The notes under the pieces are model-generated. The model saw only the letters and a program-made list of their open reading frames with translations, was not told the DNA's origin and searched no databases. 64,000 nucleotides of DNA from Ciceribacter sp. L1K22 (GTDB taxonomy: Bacteria > Pseudomonadota > Alphaproteobacteria > Rhizobiales > Rhizobiaceae), in NCBI RefSeq assembly GCF_017599385.1, contig NZ_JAGFPK010000002.1, forward strand, positions 682,001 to 746,000, read 5' to 3'. Each line of letters opens with the position of its first letter. Position 1 is the stretch's first letter. A program made the position numbers and the translations under genes. Shown piece after piece: positions 28,136-37,584 of this stretch.

Positions 28136-28148
28136 GGCCACCTTACCA
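28130..28148. promoter_or_regulatory. GntR/FadR operator candidate before the regulator gene
   Basis: TGGTAAGG and CCTTACCA are perfect inverted arms with a three-base spacer, 32 bases before the start of the FadR-type regulator. The TGGT...ACCA form matches the general pattern of FadR-subfamily operators. It suggests autoregulation and possibly control of the TRAP genes. Confidence 0.65.
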
Positions 28149-28180
28149 GACCGGCTTGAGGAGGCCGTGGGGAGGACTGG

Positions 28181-28888
28181 ATGTTTGTCGCGCTGGAACC
28201 GCGTCGCCTCTATCGGCAGGTCGCGGATCAGATCCGTAGCCTGATCGATGCTGGTGAACTCGCGCCCGGTGCCAGGCTGCCGGCCGAGCGTGACCTCGCG
28301 GAGCGTCTAGCTGTATCTCGCCCGACGATACGGGAAGCGCTCATCGTCCTGGAGGTGGAAGGCCTGGTGCAGATTCGCATGGGATCGGGCATCTATGTCT
28401 CGAGCAAGCCGACCGCTCCGCACGCCATCCAGCCTTTTCAGGACACGGACGGGCCATTCGAAATCCTGCAGGCCCGCTGCATCGTCGAAAGTGCGGTGGC
28501 AGAGGAGGCTGCGCGGCATGTGACACCAGAAGGTATAGCACGCCTCGATGAGATCCTGGAGCGCATGGAACAGGTCCTCGCCGACTCTTCGGAAGCCGTT
28601 GCCTCGGACTTCGCGTTTCACAGGGCCATCGCGACCATGATCGGCAACACGGCTCTCCAACACATGATGGGTATGCTGAGCCACAAGCGCACCTCGCCTT
28701 ATTTCGAAAAACTCGCGAGCTACTTCGAAGGCCCCCACACCTGGAGGCTCGCTCTAGAGGAACACAGGGTCATTCGCGATGCGATCGCAGCGGCCGATCC
28801 GGCCGCCGCGCGCGAAGCGATGCGTCGCCACCTGACACTGGCGCAAAAGAGATTCTCGGAGAGCTTCGGGGAGGAGCAGCCGAGATAA
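28181..28888 (+). CDS. FadR-subfamily GntR regulator (FCD domain)
   Basis: A protein of 235 residues: winged helix at about 8-75 (LPAERDLAERLAVSRPTIREAL) and FCD domain at about 95-225 with the metal-type residues in FAFHRAIA and EEHRVIRDAI. Regulators like this (UxuR, LldR, GntR of acids) respond to sugar acids or hydroxy acids. The perfect palindrome at 28130 lies just upstream. It is followed 67 bases later by the TRAP dctP gene, so it likely represses the transporter operon. Confidence 0.88.
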   Translation: MFVALEPRRLYRQVADQIRSLIDAGELAPGARLPAERDLAERLAVSRPTIREALIVLEVEGLVQIRMGSGIYVSSKPTAPHAIQPFQDTDGPFEILQARCIVESAVAEEAARHVTPEGIARLDEILERMEQVLADSSEAVASDFAFHRAIATMIGNTALQHMMGMLSHKRTSPYFEKLASYFEGPHTWRLALEEHRVIRDAIAAADPAAAREAMRRHLTLAQKRFSESFGEEQPR

Positions 28889-28955
28889 TGCCGGTCGCCG
28901 GACCATCAGCCCGGCCTTCGGAAACGCATATCTGGGATCATTTTTGGAGGATACG

Positions 28956-29930
28956 ATGAAATTCAGATTGAAGACCTTGATGGGTGCAGCCGCTGTGATC
29001 ATGGCGTCGACCCTCTCCGCCCATGCGGAAACGCTGCTCAAATGGGCACATGTCTACGAAACGTCGGAACCCTTCCACACGGAGTCCGTCTGGGCCGCCG
29101 AGGAAATCGCCAAGCGCACTGAAGGTCGCTACAAGATCGAGGTCTTTCCGGCCTCGCAGCTTGGCAAGGAGGCCGACATCAACCAGGGCCTGAAGCTCGG
29201 CACCGTCGACATCATCATCTCGGGGTCAAGCTTCGCAGCCCGCGACTACAAGCCGATCGGCGTGACCTACTATCCCTATATCTTCCGCGATCCGAGCCAC
29301 CTGCTCGCCTATACGAAGAGCGACATCTTCAAGCGTCTGACGCAGGGTTACGAGGAGGCGACCGGAAACCATATCACGGCGGTCACCTACTACGGTACGC
29401 GCCACACGACCTCGAACCGCCCAATCGCAAGCTGCGCCGACATGCAGGGCCTCAAGATCCGCGTGCCCGACGTGCCGGCCTACCTGGCGATGCCGCGCGC
29501 CTGCGGCGCCAACACCACGCCGATTGCCTTCGCCGAAGTCTATCTGGCACTCCAGAACGGCACCGTCGAGGCCCAGGAAAATCCGCTGACGACCATCGAG
29601 GCCAAGAAGTTCTACGAGGTCCAGAAGAACATCATCCTGACCGGCCACATCGTCGACCACCTGAACACGGTCGTCTCGAAGAGCCGTTGGGAAAGCCTGT
29701 CTGACGAGGACAAGCAAATCTTCACCGAAGTGATGCAGGAGGCCGCTTCGCGCGCGACCAAGATCATCGAGGAGCGTGAAAACGGTCTTGTCGCCGATTT
29801 CAAGGCAAAGGGCATCAACGTCACCGAGGTCGATCGGGCTGACTTCGAGAACACCGTGCTCGAAAAGGTGACCTTCGAGGAGTTCGGATACAACAAGGCC
29901 GACTGGGAAGCCATCCGCTCGGTTCAGTAA
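28956..29930 (+). CDS. dctP: TRAP transporter solute-binding protein, DctP type
   Basis: A protein of 324 residues with a Sec signal peptide (MKFRLKTLMGAAAVIMASTLSAHA, cleavage about residue 24). The mature part shows the TRAP pattern: KGQ-like binding segments, LKIRVPDVPAY with the conserved Arg that holds a ligand carboxylate, and the NGTVEAQENPLTTI region. TRAP binding proteins of this group carry organic acids such as aldonates and uronates. GGAGG precedes the ATG at 28956. A hairpin separates it from dctQ. Confidence 0.92.
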   Translation: MKFRLKTLMGAAAVIMASTLSAHAETLLKWAHVYETSEPFHTESVWAAEEIAKRTEGRYKIEVFPASQLGKEADINQGLKLGTVDIIISGSSFAARDYKPIGVTYYPYIFRDPSHLLAYTKSDIFKRLTQGYEEATGNHITAVTYYGTRHTTSNRPIASCADMQGLKIRVPDVPAYLAMPRACGANTTPIAFAEVYLALQNGTVEAQENPLTTIEAKKFYEVQKNIILTGHIVDHLNTVVSKSRWESLSDEDKQIFTEVMQEAASRATKIIEERENGLVADFKAKGINVTEVDRADFENTVLEKVTFEEFGYNKADWEAIRSVQ

Positions 29931-29936
29931 ACGTAG

Positions 29937-29969
29937 AGACCTGGCGCCGCGCCGAGCGGCGCCAGGTCT
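29937..29969 (+). terminator. Intercistronic hairpin between dctP and dctQ
   Basis: AGACCTGGCGCCGC and its exact complement form a 14-bp perfect stem with a five-base loop (GCCGA), starting six bases after the dctP stop. No T-run follows, so full termination is unlikely; it should stabilise dctP mRNA or attenuate reading into dctQM. Confidence 0.75.
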
Positions 29970-29996
29970 GCGGACCTCAGGGATGGAGTTTTACAC

Positions 29997-30569
29997 ATGT
30001 CGGATAAGGATCACCCGCCGATCAGCGTGGATGAAATGGCGCACGCTTTCGAGGAAGAGACCGGTCCGGTCGATCTCTCGCCCTACGCTGTCGAGGATTG
30101 GCTGACCATGCTGGTCTTCTGGGGCATGGCGTGCTGCGTGTTCCTGCAGTTCTTCACGCGCTACGCGCTCAACAACAGCTATGCATGGACGGAAGAGATC
30201 GCGGCCAATTGTCTGGTGATCGTCGTCTTCCTCGGATCGGTCATGTGTGTGCGCATGGTTCGGCACATCCAGGTTGACCTTCTGCATCGCCTTTTGCCGC
30301 ATGGCGTATCGCGGGTGTTGCAGGTCATGGTCGACATCGTCGTCATCGGCGCCTTCGCCTATGTCACCTGGCTGATGTGGCGCTACATGGACATCGTCGG
30401 CAGCGAACGCATGGTCACGGTCGACCTGCCGCGCGGGATCGTCTTCTACACGGTTCTCGCCGCCTTCGTTCTGATGCTGCTGCGTTCGATACAGAATTTC
30501 ATCAAGGACATGATTAGCCAGAAAACGGTTCGCGAGCAGGCTGATGAAGCCGGTCCGCAGGGAGTTTGA
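29997..30569 (+). CDS. dctQ: TRAP transporter small permease, DctQ type
   Basis: A membrane protein of 190 residues with four predicted transmembrane segments (about 35-55, 68-90, 108-130, 145-168) and the usual TWTEEIA-like segment, here YAWTEEIAANC. GGAG lies before the ATG. It pairs with DctM, whose GTG start follows three bases after its stop. Confidence 0.9.
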   Translation: MSDKDHPPISVDEMAHAFEEETGPVDLSPYAVEDWLTMLVFWGMACCVFLQFFTRYALNNSYAWTEEIAANCLVIVVFLGSVMCVRMVRHIQVDLLHRLLPHGVSRVLQVMVDIVVIGAFAYVTWLMWRYMDIVGSERMVTVDLPRGIVFYTVLAAFVLMLLRSIQNFIKDMISQKTVREQADEAGPQGV

Positions 30570-30572
30570 ATA

Positions 30573-31979
30573 GTGCTGCTTCTTATTGGGTCATTTCTGC
30601 TTCTCCTCATCCTCGGCACGCCTGTCGCCGTCTCGATGATCGTCGCCTCGCTCAGCTATCTTCTCGTCTACGGCGTCGCCCCGGACATCATCACCGCGCA
30701 GCGCATGATTGCCGGTGTCGAAAGTTTTCCGCTGATCGCAGTCCCTTTTTTCATCCTGGTCGGCAACCTGATGAACATCGCCGGTGTCACCGGCCGTATC
30801 TACCACTTCGCTTTGTCGCTTGTGGGCTGGATGAAAGGCGGACTTGCGCAGGTCAACATCATCGGCTCGGTGGTCTTTTCGGGCATGTCAGGCACCGCCC
30901 TTGCCGATGCTGCCGGCATTGGCACGATCGAGATCAAGGCGATGAAGGACCACGGCTACCCCGTTGAGGCAGCGGTCGGCGTCACTGCGGCCTCCGCCAC
31001 GCTCGGCCCCATATTTCCCCCTTCCCTTCCCTTCGTCATCTACGGAATGATGGCGAACGCATCGATCGGTGCGCTTTTCATGGCCGGCATCCTGCCCGGG
31101 ATCGTGATGGCCGCATTGATGATGCTGACCGTCGTGTTCTTTGCCCACCGCAAGGGATGGGGTTCCGATACGCCTTTTGAACTCCGCCGTCTCGCCGGCG
31201 CTTCACTCGAAGTCTTAGTGGTTCTGTGTTTTCCAGCCGCCGTCTATATACTGATCCTTGCAGGACTGTCGGTGAACGTCGCGGTGTTGATAGCTCTCGC
31301 TGCCCTGATCGCTCTCGACTGGTTTTTCGATTTCTCGGCGGTGATGGCGCTGATGACGCCGGTGCTGCTGATCGGCGGCATGACCATGGGCTGGTTCACG
31401 CCGACCGAAGCGGCTGTCGCGGCCGTCATCTGGTCGCTCTTCCTTGGCCTTGTGCGCTACCGCACCATGACCTTCCGCGCCCTCGCCAAGGCATCCTTCG
31501 ACACGATCGAGACCACCGCCTCGGTTCTCTTCATCGTCACCGCAGCCTCGATCTTCGCGTGGTTGCTGACGGTGAGCCAGGCGGCGCAGCTGTTCTCCGA
31601 CTTCATGTTCTCGCTCACCGATAACTGGTGGACCTTCCTGATCATCGTCAATATCCTGCTTCTGATCGTCGGCGCCTTCCTCGACACGATCGCGGCGATC
31701 AGCATTCTGGTTCCGATCCTGATGCCCGTTGCTGCAAGATACGGCATCGATCCCGTTCATCTCGGCGTCGTCATCACGCTGAACCTGATGATCGGCCTCC
31801 TGACGCCGCCGGTCGGCATGGTGCTGTTCGTCCTGTCGAGGATTTCCAAGCTATCGGTCGAGCGAACGACGCTGGCGATCCTGCCATGGATGATACCGCT
31901 CTTCGCCGCCCTGCTGCTGATCACCTTCGTTCCGCAATTGACGTTGTGGCTGCCGACCCAGCTCGGCCTTATCCGCTGA
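30573..31979 (+). CDS. dctM: TRAP transporter large permease, DctM type
   Basis: A very hydrophobic protein of 468 residues with about twelve membrane segments, a little longer than the usual 425-440. FSGMSGTALADAAGIGTIEIKAMK and the GLLTPPVGMVLFV repeat segments are DctM hallmarks. The start is GTG at 30573 with GGGAG upstream. Sodium-driven uptake of an organic acid with DctP and DctQ is expected. Confidence 0.92.
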   Translation: MLLLIGSFLLLLILGTPVAVSMIVASLSYLLVYGVAPDIITAQRMIAGVESFPLIAVPFFILVGNLMNIAGVTGRIYHFALSLVGWMKGGLAQVNIIGSVVFSGMSGTALADAAGIGTIEIKAMKDHGYPVEAAVGVTAASATLGPIFPPSLPFVIYGMMANASIGALFMAGILPGIVMAALMMLTVVFFAHRKGWGSDTPFELRRLAGASLEVLVVLCFPAAVYILILAGLSVNVAVLIALAALIALDWFFDFSAVMALMTPVLLIGGMTMGWFTPTEAAVAAVIWSLFLGLVRYRTMTFRALAKASFDTIETTASVLFIVTAASIFAWLLTVSQAAQLFSDFMFSLTDNWWTFLIIVNILLLIVGAFLDTIAAISILVPILMPVAARYGIDPVHLGVVITLNLMIGLLTPPVGMVLFVLSRISKLSVERTTLAILPWMIPLFAALLLITFVPQLTLWLPTQLGLIR

Positions 31980-32037
31980 CCCGAGCCGGCCGTCCATCGG
32001 CCGGTTCCAGACCATACTGATGGAAAGAAACTTCGCC

Positions 32038-33087
32038 ATGCTGACGCGGGTGGCACGCCTTTACGGAACGCGCGATCTGAGGGTCGAAACGCACGATAGT
32101 CCCGACCCCGGGCCTGGCGAAGTACGCCTGCGCATGGCGGCTGGCGGCATCTGCGGTTCTGACCTCCACTACTATCAGGACGGAGGCTTCGGACCGGTTC
32201 GCGTTCGCGAACCGATTATCGCCGGTCATGAGGCAAGCGGCATTGTCGAGACCGTCGGCAGCGGCGCTTCTCACCTCGCGCCCGGTATGCTGGTGGCCGT
32301 CAATCCCTCGCAGCCCTGCGGCCAGTGCCGCTTCTGCGACCTTGGCCAGACGATCCATTGCCTCTCGATGCGTTTCATGGGCAGCGCAATGCGCCTTCCC
32401 CACGAGCAGGGCATGTTCCGGGATCGTCTCACGGTTCCCGCCATCCAATGCCATCCGGTCGCCGAAGGCGTCACGCCGGCGGAAGCGGCGTGTTCCGAGC
32501 CGCTGGCCGTCTGCCTCCACGCAGTCGCCCAGGCCGGTGACCTCTCCGGCGCGAGCGTGCTCGTAACGGGTGCCGGCCCGATCGGCCTGTTGACGGTCGC
32601 AGCCGCGCGGCACGCAGGTGCTGGCCGGATCGTGGTAACCGATCTCAGCGACGCGGCGCTCGGCCGCGCTCCGGCGATGGGCGCCGACGAGACCATCAAC
32701 GTCGCGCGGGATCCCGCAGGCTTGTCACCCTACGAAAAGGACAAGGGCCTCTTCGACGTCGTTTTCGAATGCTCCGCCGCCGCCCCTGCTCTCCGCGGTG
32801 TCTTCGCGGTCATTCGGCCGCGTGGCACACTGGTTCAGGTTGGCGTCACCGGTGACATGAGCTTCCCGCTCAACGCTCTTGTTGGCAAGGAAATCGTGTG
32901 GCGGGGCTCGCAGCGTTTTGACCGGGAATTCGCACTTGCGGTCGATCTCATCTCACGCCGCGCCATCGACGTGCGCCCGATCATCACGCACAGCCTTCCC
33001 CTTGCCAGTGCGGTCGAGGCTTTCGAACAGGCCGGCGACCGCTTGGTTGCCTGCAAGGTACAACTGACATTCGACGAAGCAGGATGA
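32038..33087 (+). CDS. L-idonate 5-dehydrogenase-like zinc alcohol dehydrogenase
   Basis: A protein of 349 residues. Catalytic zinc ligands Cys39 (GICGSDLHYY) and His64/Glu65 (GHEASG), structural cysteines 94, 97, 100 and 108, and the Rossmann GAGPIGLL are intact. GICGSDLHYYQDGGFG and SMRFMGSAMRLPHEQG-type segments resemble L-idonate 5-dehydrogenases, which form 5-keto-gluconate (family knowledge). The ATG at 32038 has GGAAAG upstream; an ATG at 32020 lacks a site. It is 58 bases after dctM and so probably in the TRAP operon, which suggests the transporter carries a hexonate. Confidence 0.85.
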   Translation: MLTRVARLYGTRDLRVETHDSPDPGPGEVRLRMAAGGICGSDLHYYQDGGFGPVRVREPIIAGHEASGIVETVGSGASHLAPGMLVAVNPSQPCGQCRFCDLGQTIHCLSMRFMGSAMRLPHEQGMFRDRLTVPAIQCHPVAEGVTPAEAACSEPLAVCLHAVAQAGDLSGASVLVTGAGPIGLLTVAAARHAGAGRIVVTDLSDAALGRAPAMGADETINVARDPAGLSPYEKDKGLFDVVFECSAAAPALRGVFAVIRPRGTLVQVGVTGDMSFPLNALVGKEIVWRGSQRFDREFALAVDLISRRAIDVRPIITHSLPLASAVEAFEQAGDRLVACKVQLTFDEAG

Positions 33088-33151
33088 CATCGATGCCTGC
33101 CGCCATGAACCGACCTCAAACATCAGCGAACAACCATGATCGGATGATCCG

Positions 33152-34162
33152 ATGAAAGCCCTTCTCTGCAACGAACCCGGCAGCCTCTCCCTCGTCATGC
33201 GTCCCGAGCCGGTGAGGCGCGACGGCGAAGTTCTCGTCCGCATCCGCCACGTCGGCATCTGCGGCACCGACTTCCACATCTTCGCTGGAAAGCATCCCTT
33301 CCTCGAATATCCGCGTGTCATGGGCCACGAGCTATCCGGCACCGTCGAGGAAGCTCCCGCCGGTAGCCGGCTCAACAAGGGCGACCCGGTCTACATCGTA
33401 CCCTATCTATCCTGCGGCCACTGCCAGGCGTGCCGACGCGGCCTGACCAATGCCTGCCGAAACATCAGCGTTCTCGGCGTCCACTGTGATGGCGGCATGG
33501 CAGAGTACCTTTCGGTGCCGGAACAGAATGTTGTTCCCACCGGTGGAATTCCATTGATCGACGCCGCCATGATCGAATTCCTTGCGATCGGAGCTCATGG
33601 CGTGAAGCGTGGCGGCATCGCCGCTTCGGATCGCGTACTCGTTACCGGTTCCGGTCCGATCGGAATGTCGGCGATCATCTTCGCCAAGGCCCGCGGCGCC
33701 CATGTCACCGTCATGGACACCCGCGAGGATCGCCTTGCGTTCGCCGTCGATGGGTTGGGCGCCGACGCAACGATCTTCGCCGACACCGGCGCTGAAGCGG
33801 AGGCCGCGCGCCAGACCGGCGACGAATGGTACGACGTCGTCATTGATGCCACCGGCAATGCGGTGCCTATGCAGCGCGGCTTCAACTTCCTGGCCCACGG
33901 TGCTCGCTACGTCCTGCTCTCTGTTGTCCGGCAGGACATCACCTTCTCCGATCCGGAATTCCACAAGCGGGAAGCGACGCTTATTGCGAGCCGCAACGCC
34001 CAGCCGGATGATTTTGCCGAAGTGGTCCGGCAGATGGAAGCCGGCCGCGTTCCGACACGGGCGCTCAATACCCATCAGGGCCGTCTTGATGACGGTATCA
34101 GGCTTTTCTCCGAATGGTCTCGTCCCGAAGCCGGCGTGATCAAGGCAATTCTGGAGGTCTGA
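33152..34162 (+). CDS. Zinc alcohol dehydrogenase, sugar-acid type
   Basis: A protein of 336 residues. Cys37 (GICGTDFHIF), His59/Glu60 (GHELSG) and structural cysteines 88, 91, 94 and 102 are present, then GSGPIGMSA. It resembles L-galactonate or L-gulonate 5-dehydrogenases (LgoD/YjjN-like), which oxidise C5 of hexonates, but also sorbitol-type dehydrogenases. Paired with the idonate-type enzyme, it could give two oxidations on epimers of the same acid. It is the last gene of the TRAP operon. Confidence 0.83.
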   Translation: MKALLCNEPGSLSLVMRPEPVRRDGEVLVRIRHVGICGTDFHIFAGKHPFLEYPRVMGHELSGTVEEAPAGSRLNKGDPVYIVPYLSCGHCQACRRGLTNACRNISVLGVHCDGGMAEYLSVPEQNVVPTGGIPLIDAAMIEFLAIGAHGVKRGGIAASDRVLVTGSGPIGMSAIIFAKARGAHVTVMDTREDRLAFAVDGLGADATIFADTGAEAEAARQTGDEWYDVVIDATGNAVPMQRGFNFLAHGARYVLLSVVRQDITFSDPEFHKREATLIASRNAQPDDFAEVVRQMEAGRVPTRALNTHQGRLDDGIRLFSEWSRPEAGVIKAILEV

Positions 34163-34180
34163 TCCGGACCGAAACGCAAA

Positions 34181-34207
34181 AGGACCCGCTCGTCATGAAC
34201 GGGTCCT
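34181..34207 (-). terminator. Terminator between convergent zinc dehydrogenase and RND genes
   Basis: AGGACCCG and CGGGTCCT form an 8-bp stem. On the minus strand it is followed by TTTT, so it terminates the RND efflux operon that ends at 34232; on the plus strand it lacks a T-run but lies 19 bases after the dehydrogenase stop. Confidence 0.75.
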
Positions 34208-34231
34208 CTCGCTGCAGCGCCTGTTGGCGGA

Positions 34232-37200
34232 TCAGGCGTACGTCTGGTGTTCCACCGCACGGAAGACGACATCGGCGCCTTCGTCGGTGTGCGTCTCCCC
34301 GATATGAACCGGTTCCGTCGTCTCGTGCTGCACCAGGGGCCGATTGCCGGCCAGCCGGCGGATCAACACGTAAAAGACAGGTGTCATGAAGATGCCGAAG
34401 AATGTCACGCCGATCATGCCGGAGAACACGGCGACGCCCATGGCGGCGCGCATTTCGGCCCCTGCCCCCGTCGACAGCACGAGCGGTACCACGCCCATGA
34501 TGAACGCCATCGAGGTCATCAGGATCGGCCGTAGGCGCAATCGGCTGGCCTCGATCGCGGCTGCCACCGGCGTCCTGCCCTCGAATTCAAGCTCGCGGGC
34601 GAATTCCACGATCAGGATCGCGTTCTTCGCCGATAGTCCCACAAGGACGACGAGGCCGATCTGGGTGAAGATATTGTTGTCACCCCCGGTGAGCCAGACG
34701 CCGGTCAATGCCGCCAGCACGCTCATCGGCACGATCATGATGATCGCGATCGGCAGCGTGAGGCTTTCGTACTGGGCGGCGAGCACGAGATAGACCAGCA
34801 GCAGGGCCAGCGGGAAGACCACGACGCTCGAGTTACCCGCGAGGATCTGCTGGTAGGTCAGGTCCGTCCATTCGAACTCGATGCCGGGCGGCAGCGTATC
34901 CGCCGCGATCCGCTCGATGGCTGCCTGTGCCTGGCCCGACGAGAAGCCGGGCGCCGGTCCGCCGTTGATGTCGGCCGCCAGGAAGCCGTTGTAACGCGTG
35001 GTGCGTTCCGGCCCTGTCGTGCTGTCGACCGTCAGCAGGGCCGAAAGCGGGATCATCTCGCCCGACTGCGAACGCACCTCCAGCTTTCCGATATCCTCGG
35101 CCTTCGCACGATAGGCGGCGTCGGCCTGCACCCGGACGCTGTAGGTCCGTCCGAAAGCGTTGAAGTCGTTGACGTAGAGCGAACCGAGATAGATCTGCAG
35201 CGTCTCGAACACATCCGTCACCGCCACGCCGAGCTGCTGCGCCTTGGCGCGGTCTATATCGGCATAGAGCTGCGGCACGTTGATCTGGAAGCTGGAAAAC
35301 AGCCCCGCAAGCTCCGGCGTCTGGTAGGCCTGGCCGAGGAACGCCTTGGTTGCCCCGTCCAGTGCCTCGTAGCCGAGACCTGCGCGATCCTCGATCTGCA
35401 GCTTGAAGCCACCCGTCGAACCAAGACCATTGACCGGCGGCGGCGGGAACATCGCGATAAAGGCGTCCTGGATGCCGGAGAACTTCTGGTTCAGCTGCAT
35501 CGCGATCGCCCCGCCCGAAAGCTCCGGCGTCGTCCGCTCCTCGAAGTCGTCGAGCACAGCGAAAACGATGCCCGAGTTGGAACCGATCGTGAAGCCGTTG
35601 ATCGACAGACCCGGAAACGCAATGGCATGGGCCACACCCGGCTGTTCGAGGGCAATCTCGCTCATCCGCTTGATCACCTCTTCCGTCCGGTCAAGCGTCG
35701 CACCGTCCGGAAGCTGGGCGAAGCCGATGAGATACTGCTTGTCCTGGGCCGGGACGAAACCGCCGGGAACGGTGGTGAACAGCGAATAGGTCGCGCCGAG
35801 CAATGCCAGATAGACGATCATGATCAAGGACTTGCGCGAGACGAGCCCGCCAACGCTGCGTCCATAGCCGTTCGATGCAGCACCGAACATCCGGTTGAAG
35901 CCCCGGAAGAACCAGCCGAGCAGGAAATCCATCCCGCGCGTCAGCCAATCCTTCGGCGCATGATGGCCCTTCAGCAGAAGCGCAGCCAGCGCCGGCGACA
36001 GCGTCAGCGAATTGATCGCCGAGATCACGGTGGAAATGGCGATCGTCAGCGCGAACTGCCGGTAGAACTGACCCGACAGCCCGCTGATGAAGGCGAGCGG
36101 CACGAACACCGCGACCAGAACGAGAGCGATGGCGATGATTGGCCCGGAGACCTCCCGCATCGCCTTGTATGTCGCCTCCCGCGGACTGAGACCATTCTCT
36201 ATGTTGCGCTCGACGTTCTCGACAACAACGATCGCGTCGTCGACCACGATACCGATCGCCAGCACCAGGCCGAACAGCGTCAGCGCGTTGATCGAGAAGC
36301 CGAAGGCATACATCACCGCGAACGTACCGATAATCGAAACGGGAACGGCGATCAGCGGAATGATCGAGGCCCGCCAGGTCTGCAGGAAGATGATAACAAC
36401 GAGCACCACGAGCGCCACGGCTTCCAGCAGCGTGTCGACCACCTTCTCGATCGACGACCGGACGAACTCGGTGGTGTCGTAGACGATCTCGTAGCGAACG
36501 CCTTCCGGCATCGCCAGTTGCAGCTGGTCCATGGTGGCATGCACATTGTCCGCGATCTCGATCGCGTTCGAGCCCGGAGCCTGCAGCACGGCGATGGCGA
36601 CCGCCGGGTCGCCGTCAAGCAGCGAGCGCAGCGTGTAATCGGCCGCCCCCATCTCGACGCGCGCGACGTCCCTCAGGCGCGTGATCTGGCCTTCGTCGCC
36701 GGTCTTGACGATGATATTGCCAAATTCTTCCGGCGTGCGCAGGCGACCCTGGGCGTTGACGTTGAGCTGCAGGTCGACGCCGTCGAGATTGGGCGAGGCA
36801 CCGATGATGCCCGCCGCCGCCTGGACGTTCTGCGAACGGATAGCGTTGGTGATGTCGCTCGCGGCAAGCCCGTTCTGGGCAGCCTTCTGGGGATCGATCC
36901 AAACGCGCATGGCATAGTCGCCGGCGCCGAAGACCTGGACCTGCCCCACGCCTTCGATGCGCGCCAGACGGTCACGGATGTTGAGCGTTGCATAGTTGCG
37001 CAGATAGGTTACGTCGTAGCGATCCGTCGTCGAGACGAGGTTGACCACCATGATGAAGTCAGGCGAGCTCTTCACCGTCGTCACCCCGAGCGCCCGTACC
37101 TCGGCCGGAAGCCGCGGTTCGGCCTGCGACACGCGGTTCTGCACCAGCTGCTGCGCCTTGTCGGGGTCGGTCCCGAGCTTGAAGGTGACCGTCACCGTCA

Positions 37201-37468
37201 AAACGCCGTCGGACGTCGCCTGGCTGTTCATGTACAGCATGTCCTCGACACCGTTGATCTGCTCTTCGAGCGGTGTCGCAACGGTTTCGGAGATGACCAC
37301 CGGGTTCGCGCCAGGATAGGTGGCGCGCACCACGATCGATGGCGGCACGACCTCGGGATACTCCGAAATCGGCAGCGATCGCATGCCGATCAGGCCGGCG
37401 ACCACGATGAGGATCGAAAGCACGGCCGCGAAGACCGGTCTGTCGACGAAGAAACGGGAGATATTCAT
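34232..37468 (-). CDS. RND efflux pump inner-membrane transporter (HAE1, AcrB/MexB type)
   Basis: A protein of 1078 residues, normal for the family. The proton-relay pair Asp410-Asp411 (GIVVDDAIVVVENVE), the later GLSAKNAILIVEF lysine segment and the N-terminal FFVDRPVFA are all present. It exports hydrophobic drugs or metabolites by proton antiport as a trimer. The ATG at 37468 is preceded by GGAGAGGG. It follows the periplasmic adaptor gene after 116 bases containing a hairpin. No outer-membrane channel gene is in the operon, so a TolC elsewhere is probably used. Confidence 0.95.
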   Translation of the reverse strand: MNISRFFVDRPVFAAVLSILIVVAGLIGMRSLPISEYPEVVPPSIVVRATYPGANPVVISETVATPLEEQINGVEDMLYMNSQATSDGVLTVTVTFKLGTDPDKAQQLVQNRVSQAEPRLPAEVRALGVTTVKSSPDFIMVVNLVSTTDRYDVTYLRNYATLNIRDRLARIEGVGQVQVFGAGDYAMRVWIDPQKAAQNGLAASDITNAIRSQNVQAAAGIIGASPNLDGVDLQLNVNAQGRLRTPEEFGNIIVKTGDEGQITRLRDVARVEMGAADYTLRSLLDGDPAVAIAVLQAPGSNAIEIADNVHATMDQLQLAMPEGVRYEIVYDTTEFVRSSIEKVVDTLLEAVALVVLVVIIFLQTWRASIIPLIAVPVSIIGTFAVMYAFGFSINALTLFGLVLAIGIVVDDAIVVVENVERNIENGLSPREATYKAMREVSGPIIAIALVLVAVFVPLAFISGLSGQFYRQFALTIAISTVISAINSLTLSPALAALLLKGHHAPKDWLTRGMDFLLGWFFRGFNRMFGAASNGYGRSVGGLVSRKSLIMIVYLALLGATYSLFTTVPGGFVPAQDKQYLIGFAQLPDGATLDRTEEVIKRMSEIALEQPGVAHAIAFPGLSINGFTIGSNSGIVFAVLDDFEERTTPELSGGAIAMQLNQKFSGIQDAFIAMFPPPPVNGLGSTGGFKLQIEDRAGLGYEALDGATKAFLGQAYQTPELAGLFSSFQINVPQLYADIDRAKAQQLGVAVTDVFETLQIYLGSLYVNDFNAFGRTYSVRVQADAAYRAKAEDIGKLEVRSQSGEMIPLSALLTVDSTTGPERTTRYNGFLAADINGGPAPGFSSGQAQAAIERIAADTLPPGIEFEWTDLTYQQILAGNSSVVVFPLALLLVYLVLAAQYESLTLPIAIIMIVPMSVLAALTGVWLTGGDNNIFTQIGLVVLVGLSAKNAILIVEFARELEFEGRTPVAAAIEASRLRLRPILMTSMAFIMGVVPLVLSTGAGAEMRAAMGVAVFSGMIGVTFFGIFMTPVFYVLIRRLAGNRPLVQHETTEPVHIGETHTDEGADVVFRAVEHQTYA

Positions 37469-37511
37469 GTCAGGTCCCTCTCCGGGATGAAATCTGGACA
37501 AACGAACCCGC

Positions 37512-37535
37512 ATCGCCGGTCGAGGGACCGGCGAT
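37512..37535 (-). terminator. Intercistronic hairpin between adaptor and RND genes
   Basis: ATCGCCGGTC and GACCGGCGAT make a perfect 10-bp stem with a GAGG loop in the gap before the RND start. No T-run. It may limit expression of the large membrane protein relative to its adaptor. Confidence 0.6.
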
Positions 37536-37584
37536 CGGTATCGGTATTGGGGAAATCAACGGGCAGCGGTGCTGCCCGCTCCAC

